From Sphingomonas sp. LR60 (GTDB lineage Bacteria; Pseudomonadota; Alphaproteobacteria; Sphingomonadales; Sphingomonadaceae), in contig NZ_JASPFK010000001.1 of assembly GCF_036855935.1 (NCBI RefSeq), positions 188,501 through 252,500 on the forward strand: DNA of 64,000 nt, in the 5' to 3' direction. The notes under the pieces were generated by a model that saw only the letters and a program-made list of their open reading frames with translations, was not told the origin of the DNA and searched no databases. Below, piece by piece: positions 59,664 through 64,000 of this stretch. The position numbers and the translations under genes were made by a program. Position 1 is the stretch's first letter. Each line of letters starts with the position of its first letter.

Positions 59664-61142
59664 TCACTGCGCGTCGGGCGAGCGATAATCCTTCAACTCG
59701 TCGCCGACGATCTGGACGACGTGCAACACGTTGGTCGAGCCGGGAGTGCGGAACGGCACGCCGGCCATCACGATTACGCGGTCACCCGCCTTGGCGATCC
59801 CCTGACGCAGCGCGGTGCGCTTGGCCTTGGCGACCATCTCCTCGAACGACTCGACATCGCGCGTGTTGACGTTGTGCGTGCCCCACAGCAGCCCGAGCCG
59901 GCGTGCAGTGTCGGTGCTGGGCGTCAGCACAAGGATCGGCACCGACGGGCGTTCGCGCGCGATGCGGCGCGCGGTCGACCCCGACATGGTGAAGCAGATG
60001 ATCGCCGCCGCCGAAACGGTGTCGGCGATGTTCTTCGCGGCCTCGGCGAGCGCGTCGGCGGTGGTCGGATCGGGGCGGGTGACGGTGAAGTGGATGCGAT
60101 CACCGTGCATCGGGTCGCGCTCCACCGCGTCGCCGATCGCGTTCATCATCGCGACCGATTCGACCGGCCACTGGCCCGCGGCGCTTTCCGCCGACAGCAT
60201 GATCGCGTCGGCACCGTCGTAGATCGCGGTCGCGACGTCAGAGACCTCGGCGCGAGTCGGCGACGGGCTCTGGATCATCGACTCGAGCATCTGCGTCGCG
60301 ACGACGACCGGACGGCCCATGCGGCGCGCCGTCTCGACGATGCGCTTCTGCAGCGGCGGCACCGACTGCGGCGGCAACTCGACGCCGAGATCGCCACGCG
60401 CGACCATCACGCCGTCGCACGCCTCGACGATCTCCTCCAGCCGCTCGATCGCGGCGGGCTTCTCGATCTTGGCGAGCAGTGCGGCCTTGCCGCCGATCAG
60501 CTTGCGCGCCTCCCAAAGATCCTCGGGCCGCTGCACGAACGACAGCGCGATCCAGTCGACACCCTGGTCGATCGCGAAGGCGAGGTCGGAGCGATCCTTC
60601 TCGGTCAGCGCCGCCATCGGGATGACGACGTCGGGGACGTTCAGCCCCTTGTTGTCCGACAGCGGGCCACCGACCTCGACCGTGGTGACGATGCGATTTT
60701 CGTCATGGTCGGTGACGCGCAGCACCAGCTTGCCGTCGTCGAGCAACAGGCGTGCGCCCGGCTCGATCGCGGCGAAGATCTCCTTGTGCGGCAGCCGCAC
60801 GCGCGATGCGTCGCCCGGCGTCGGATCATGATCGAGCGTGAAGGTGCTGCCATGTTCGAGCATGACGCGGCCGCCATCGAACTTGCCGACGCGCAGCTTC
60901 GGCCCTTGAAGATCGGCGAGGATCGTCGTCGGGCGCTTGAAGCGCTCCTCCATCGATCGGATCGCTTGGATGACCGCAATCTTCGATTGCTGGTCGCCAT
61001 GGCTCATGTTCACGCGGAACGCATCCGCGCCCGCCTGGAAAAGGGTGGTGATCATCTCCAGCGTGTTGCTGGCCGGGCCGAGCGTCGCGAGCACGCGAAC
61101 CTTGCGCGAACGCGGAGCGATATGATTCGGGTTCAGGGTCAT
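59664..61142 (-). CDS. pyk: pyruvate kinase
   Basis: Last step of glycolysis (phosphoenolpyruvate + ADP to pyruvate + ATP). The 492-residue protein has the TIM-barrel N-terminus (RKVRVLATLGPAS, FRVNMSHG), the B domain, the active-site segment VMVARGDLGVELP and the C-terminal allosteric domain (ICFTMSGSTARRIARERP). Divergent from a DUF1244 gene. Upstream, TTGATC-N16-TAAGGC at 61167-61194 (minus strand) is a weak promoter candidate. Confidence 0.95.
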   Translation of the reverse strand: MTLNPNHIAPRSRKVRVLATLGPASNTLEMITTLFQAGADAFRVNMSHGDQQSKIAVIQAIRSMEERFKRPTTILADLQGPKLRVGKFDGGRVMLEHGSTFTLDHDPTPGDASRVRLPHKEIFAAIEPGARLLLDDGKLVLRVTDHDENRIVTTVEVGGPLSDNKGLNVPDVVIPMAALTEKDRSDLAFAIDQGVDWIALSFVQRPEDLWEARKLIGGKAALLAKIEKPAAIERLEEIVEACDGVMVARGDLGVELPPQSVPPLQKRIVETARRMGRPVVVATQMLESMIQSPSPTRAEVSDVATAIYDGADAIMLSAESAAGQWPVESVAMMNAIGDAVERDPMHGDRIHFTVTRPDPTTADALAEAAKNIADTVSAAAIICFTMSGSTARRIARERPSVPILVLTPSTDTARRLGLLWGTHNVNTRDVESFEEMVAKAKRTALRQGIAKAGDRVIVMAGVPFRTPGSTNVLHVVQIVGDELKDYRSPDAQ

Positions 61143-61208
61143 GCACCTTCCTGCTTTGCCGGCACGGCCTTAACGAGTAACGGCGCAGGATCAAATCCGG
61201 GAGATGAC

Positions 61209-61499
61209 ATGGACCGCCTCGACACGCTGGACGATGCCGTAGCCGCGGCCGCTTTCCGCCGGCTCGTCCGACACTTGCGTCACCGCACCGACGCGGAGAA
61301 TATCGATTTGATGGGATTGGCGGGTTTTTGCCGCAACTGCTTGTCCGACTGGGTGGGCGAGGCCGGCGGGCTCGACAAGGACGACGCGCGCGAGGCGATC
61401 TACGGCATGCCCTATGCACAGTGGAAGGCCGCGCATCAGGGCGATGCGACGCCCGAGCAGCTTGCGCGCATGGCCGAGAGCGTCGCGAAGAACGCCTGA
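61209..61499 (+). CDS. DUF1244 family protein
   Basis: Protein of 96 residues from a small alphaproteobacterial family of unknown function. The conserved block LMGLAGFCRNCLSDWV, containing the CxxC pair, is complete and is followed by AREAIYGMPYAQWKA. The CxxC suggests metal or redox chemistry, but nothing is established. The ATG at 61209 follows a GGGAG site. Only the last part of a longer open frame is real; the rest is pyk antisense. Confidence 0.88.
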   Translation: MDRLDTLDDAVAAAAFRRLVRHLRHRTDAENIDLMGLAGFCRNCLSDWVGEAGGLDKDDAREAIYGMPYAQWKAAHQGDATPEQLARMAESVAKNA

Positions 61500-61599
61500 T
61501 CGCAGCCGGCGGGTCGATCACCGGCGACACCCTTGAGCATCGGCGCGCGCGGGCGTAGACGCGCCGCCGCACCCTTATCGGGTATCCACCACGCCGTCC

Positions 61600-61644
61600 C
61601 CGCCCGCGCGATTCGCACCGGCGTTGCGGGCGGCGTCGTTTTTT
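61600..61644 (+). terminator. hairpin plus T-run just upstream of gapR
   Basis: Stem CCGCCCG / CGGGCGG followed within a few bases by a six-T run. By layout a rho-independent terminator for the DUF1244 gene. It ends only 10 bases before the gapR ATG, so it could instead be an attenuator in the gapR leader. Confidence 0.5.
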
Positions 61645-61654
61645 CTGGGGAAGT

Positions 61655-61924
61655 ATGATGGCGGAAGAGCGTGGCGAAGGCATGGGCGGCGGTTCGGTGG
61701 CAGCCGACGAGCTGCGGCTGCTGATCGAGCGGGCCGAGCGGCTCGAGGAAGAGAAGAAGGGCATCGCCGACGACATCAAGGACGTGATGGCCGAAGCCAA
61801 GAGCCGCGGCTACGACGCGAAGGCGATCCGCAAGATCTTGCAGATCCGCAAGAAGAAACGCGAAGAATATCAAGAAGAACAGTCGATTCTCGAAGTGTAT
61901 ATGCAAGCACTTGGAATGATCTAG
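61655..61924 (+). CDS. gapR: GapR-family DNA-binding protein (DUF2312)
   Basis: Nucleoid-associated protein of 89 residues. In Caulobacter GapR binds overtwisted DNA ahead of replication and transcription. The conserved helices are seen ([62 protein letters not shown]). Two consecutive ATGs; the first is used here. GGGGAAG precedes it. Naming rests on family membership, not on local context. Confidence 0.85.
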   Translation: MMAEERGEGMGGGSVAADELRLLIERAERLEEEKKGIADDIKDVMAEAKSRGYDAKAIRKILQIRKKKREEYQEEQSILEVYMQALGMI

Positions 61925-62021
61925 ATCATAGTCGGCCGCTCATCGGGCGGCCGTTAATCTCGTCTTCGCTTCTTCCGCGATATATCGTTTTTTATCGAGC
62001 GGGCGTGGGGGTAAGCGACAG

Positions 62022-62552
62022 GTGCTGGCGGGTTTGCAGTCCGGTTTCCGGCCGCGGGAGGAACGGGTGACCGTGCTCGTCCCGTCGCGGATGCGGGTGG
62101 ACGCACGCTGGCTCGACATCGTGATCCACAACGTTTCCTCGCGCGGGCTGATGGTCGGTTGCGATCAGGCGCCGGCGGTCGGCAGCTATGTCGAGATCCG
62201 GCGCGGGACGCTCGTGATCGTCGGCCGAGTCCAGTGGACCAAGGGCCGGTTTTTCGGGCTGCGCTCCCAGGACCGGCTGTCGGTCAAGGCGCTGGTCGAC
62301 GAGCCGCGGCTTGCCAGCCGTCCCGACCGCAGCACCGCTCAACCCGAAAGCGACCGCCGCGCCGAACGCCGGCTGGCGCATGAAGCGCAGATGGCGCGCA
62401 AGATGGAGCGATCGCGCAGCTTCGCGTCGATGTTCCAGTTCCTGGTGCTGGTTGTGGTCGGCATGACGATGGCGGGGATCGCCGCGCATACCGTCTATTC
62501 GATGCTGTCGGCACCCGCGGCGCGGATCGAGGATGCGTTGAAGGTCAGGTGA
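62022..62552 (+). CDS. PilZ-domain protein with C-terminal membrane helix
   Basis: Protein of 176 residues. The PilZ domain at about 8-90 has the c-di-GMP-binding signatures RPREER (RxxxR) and NVSSRG (N/DxSxxG). A charged helical region (about 100-130) leads to one hydrophobic segment (FQFLVLVVVGMTMAGIAA, about 138-156) that could anchor it to the inner membrane. GTG start, with the exact N-terminus uncertain. It could read c-di-GMP made by enzymes such as the GGDEF protein at 37890-39551. Confidence 0.82.
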   Translation: MLAGLQSGFRPREERVTVLVPSRMRVDARWLDIVIHNVSSRGLMVGCDQAPAVGSYVEIRRGTLVIVGRVQWTKGRFFGLRSQDRLSVKALVDEPRLASRPDRSTAQPESDRRAERRLAHEAQMARKMERSRSFASMFQFLVLVVVGMTMAGIAAHTVYSMLSAPAARIEDALKVR

Positions 62553-62639
62553 GGGGCGGTCGAGGCGGCGGGCGTGAAGCTGACCCGTTCAGGGCGAACG
62601 GGTTTGTGCTTCGGGTCGGTGTTCGTTGCTCGGAGGGGG

Positions 62640-62733
62640 CGTCATTCCCGCGCAGGCGGGATCCAGAACCTCTGACGTGTCGCTTCTATCGCCGGACCTG
62701 CGCGTCTGGATTCCCGCCTGCGCGGGAATGACG
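62640..62733. repeat. hairpin repeat, family with CGTCATTCCCGCG ends
   Basis: Fifth full copy, with matching arms at 62640-62660 and 62705-62733, between the convergent PilZ and HerA-like genes. Confidence 0.8.
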
Positions 62734-62778
62734 GGTGGGCGGGGTAACCGGCTCGGTCAAGTTCGGGGCGACAGTAAG

Positions 62779-64000
62779 CTACGCCGCTTCGGCCGGGGCG
62801 GTCGTCCATCCCAGATGCGGGATCGTGATCGAGCGTTTGCCGCCCATGTCGGTGCGCGTCACGAACAGGTCGCGCCCCTCGATATAGCCGATCAGCCGCT
62901 TGACCCGCCCGATCGAGCTGGTGCCGTACGTATTCGCGATCGCGATGTCCGACGGGCAGGGTGCGCCGTCGCGCGCCGCCTTGGCGACCAGCAGAAACGC
63001 GCCGAGCATGTCGTCGGGCAAGCCGCCTGCCAGCGCGAGCACGCTCGCCCATTCCTCGGCGTGGGGATCGAAGATGCCGGCGCGCGCGCATGACAAGCGG
63101 CGGCTGAAGGCGGCGAGGTCAAGCGCGGGCTTGGCGATCCCCGCCATACGGCAGCGGACCTGGAAATCCTGATAGAGCACCGCCGCCGGACGGCCGCTGC
63201 TTTCGTCGTCGGTGACGATCGCGCGCAGCACCTCGGCATAGACCGCCTCGACCTCTTCCTCGTTACGGTCGGGCAGCGACGGCGCGGGGGTCGACGGCGC
63301 GGGCGCCTCGATGTCGGACAGCAGTTCGTCGGCGGGGACGCGGCGTGGGCGCGGGTCGAAGGTCATCGGCAGCGTCGGCGCGGTGTCGGGGGTGACGTCG
63401 AGCAAGCTCTGCAGGTCGACCGAATCGGCCTGCGGCAGCGGGACCAGCTTGGGGCTGCCGCTGCGCGCCTGCGTCTCGACCGTGCCGATCCGCACCGTGA
63501 TCGGCCGCCGCGACACTGCGGGACCGAGCGCCATGAAGGTGCCGCGCGCGAGGTCGCGGATCGATTCGGCCTGCCGCCGCTCCATGCCGAGCAGATCGGC
63601 GGCGCGCGCCATGTCGATGTCGAGAAAGGTGCGCCCCATCAGGAAGTTGCTCGCTTCCGCGGCGACATTCTTGGCCAGCTTCGCCAGCCGCTGCGTCGCG
63701 ATCACGCCCGCCAGCCCGCGCTTGCGCCCGCGACACATTAGGTTGGTCATCGCCGACAGCGAGGCGCGGCGGACCTCCTCGGCGACCTCGCCACCGGTGG
63801 TCGGCGCGAACAATTGCGCCTCGTCGACCACCACCAGCGCGGGATACCAATGTTCGCGCGGCGCATCGAAGAGCGCGTTGAGGAAGCCGGCGGCGCAGCG
63901 CATCTGCCCCTCCGCCTCCAGCCCCTCAAGGCTCAGCACGACGCTGGCGCGATGTTCGCGCAGCCGCGCGGCGATTCGCGCCAGCTCGCGCTCGGCATAA
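62779..64000 (-). CDS. HerA-like ATPase (DUF87), 5' part beyond the window
   Basis: At least 407 residues of a FtsK/HerA-superfamily ATPase; the start and Walker A lie outside the window. Walker B is ALVVVDEAQLFAP. The following segment, MCRGRKRGLAGVIATQR, with the arginine-rich sensor region, is typical of HerA/VirB4-like motors. An acidic linker (about 245-265 from the window edge) precedes a helical C-terminal domain ending LGWTTAPAEAA. In proteobacteria such proteins are thought to act in DNA processing or transport; no partner nuclease is visible here. Confidence 0.8.
   Translation of the reverse strand, partial: YAERELARIAARLREHRASVVLSLEGLEAEGQMRCAAGFLNALFDAPREHWYPALVVVDEAQLFAPTTGGEVAEEVRRASLSAMTNLMCRGRKRGLAGVIATQRLAKLAKNVAAEASNFLMGRTFLDIDMARAADLLGMERRQAESIRDLARGTFMALGPAVSRRPITVRIGTVETQARSGSPKLVPLPQADSVDLQSLLDVTPDTAPTLPMTFDPRPRRVPADELLSDIEAPAPSTPAPSLPDRNEEEVEAVYAEVLRAIVTDDESSGRPAAVLYQDFQVRCRMAGIAKPALDLAAFSRRLSCARAGIFDPHAEEWASVLALAGGLPDDMLGAFLLVAKAARDGAPCPSDIAIANTYGTSSIGRVKRLIGYIEGRDLFVTRTDMGGKRSITIPHLGWTTAPAEAA

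Overview
This is chromosomal DNA of about 65-68% G+C with an alphaproteobacterial gene complement. The gene families (Shemin-type 5-aminolevulinate synthase, MucR, GapR/DUF2312, DUF1192, DUF1244, a DUF3035 BamF-like lipoprotein) and the gene orders (folA-ribF-ileS-lspA, ybgC-tolQRAB-pal) point to the Sphingomonadaceae, most likely Sphingomonas or a close relative. The window is almost entirely core genome. I see no prophage, insertion sequence, CRISPR array, rRNA or credible tRNA. The only accessory-looking stretch is about 53.4-56.1 kb (epoxide hydrolase, glyoxalase-fold protein, terminase-small-subunit-like HTH protein).

Layout. 0-5.4 kb: folA, ribF, ileS, lspA and a BamF-like lipoprotein. 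5.5-8.9 kb (minus): the operon sseA-metC-mscS. 9-13.1 kb: queF, then a GT4 glycosyltransferase fused to a helical domain, followed by a GH130 phosphorylase-family enzyme. 13.3-17.9 kb (minus): topA, dprA, plsY. 18-20.1 kb: murI and hemA. 20.1-27.2 kb: a DctB/DctD-like two-component system coupled to an M48 protease, divergent from an alginate-export-type porin and a KgtP-like carrier, so probably an organic-acid uptake module. 27.4-31 kb: oligopeptidase A, a one-domain asparaginase-like protein and a cysteine-synthase-fold enzyme. 31.1-35.7 kb: the Tol-Pal operon. 35.8-42.4 kb (minus): an acyl-CoA ligase, a small protein, a 7TM-GGDEF cyclase, clpA and DUF1192. 42.5-50.5 kb: a quinone oxidoreductase, two tandem amidohydrolases, mucR, an MpaB-family protein, a CoA-binding protein, an amino-acid permease and a PhnA-type protein. 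50.5-58.8 kb: acnA, the accessory stretch, an M14 carboxypeptidase, a DUF4136 lipoprotein, rpmJ and a HAD hydrolase. 58.8-64 kb: small proteins, pyk, DUF1244, gapR, a PilZ protein and a HerA-like ATPase cut by the window end.

Two patterns stand out. First, six conserved genes (metC, dprA, dctD, tolR, tolA and a quinone oxidoreductase) each carry one single-base deletion, five of them inside a G or C run. Restoring one base repairs every protein, so base-calling error is more likely than real gene decay. Second, several families of long hairpin repeats sit in the gaps between genes, and one copy has gone in-frame into the coding sequence of ileS. Other points of interest are a DctD-like activator without the sigma-54-contacting GAFTGA loop, an amidohydrolase that has lost its HxH metal motif beside an intact paralogue, and the GT4/GH130 pair whose polymer is unknown.
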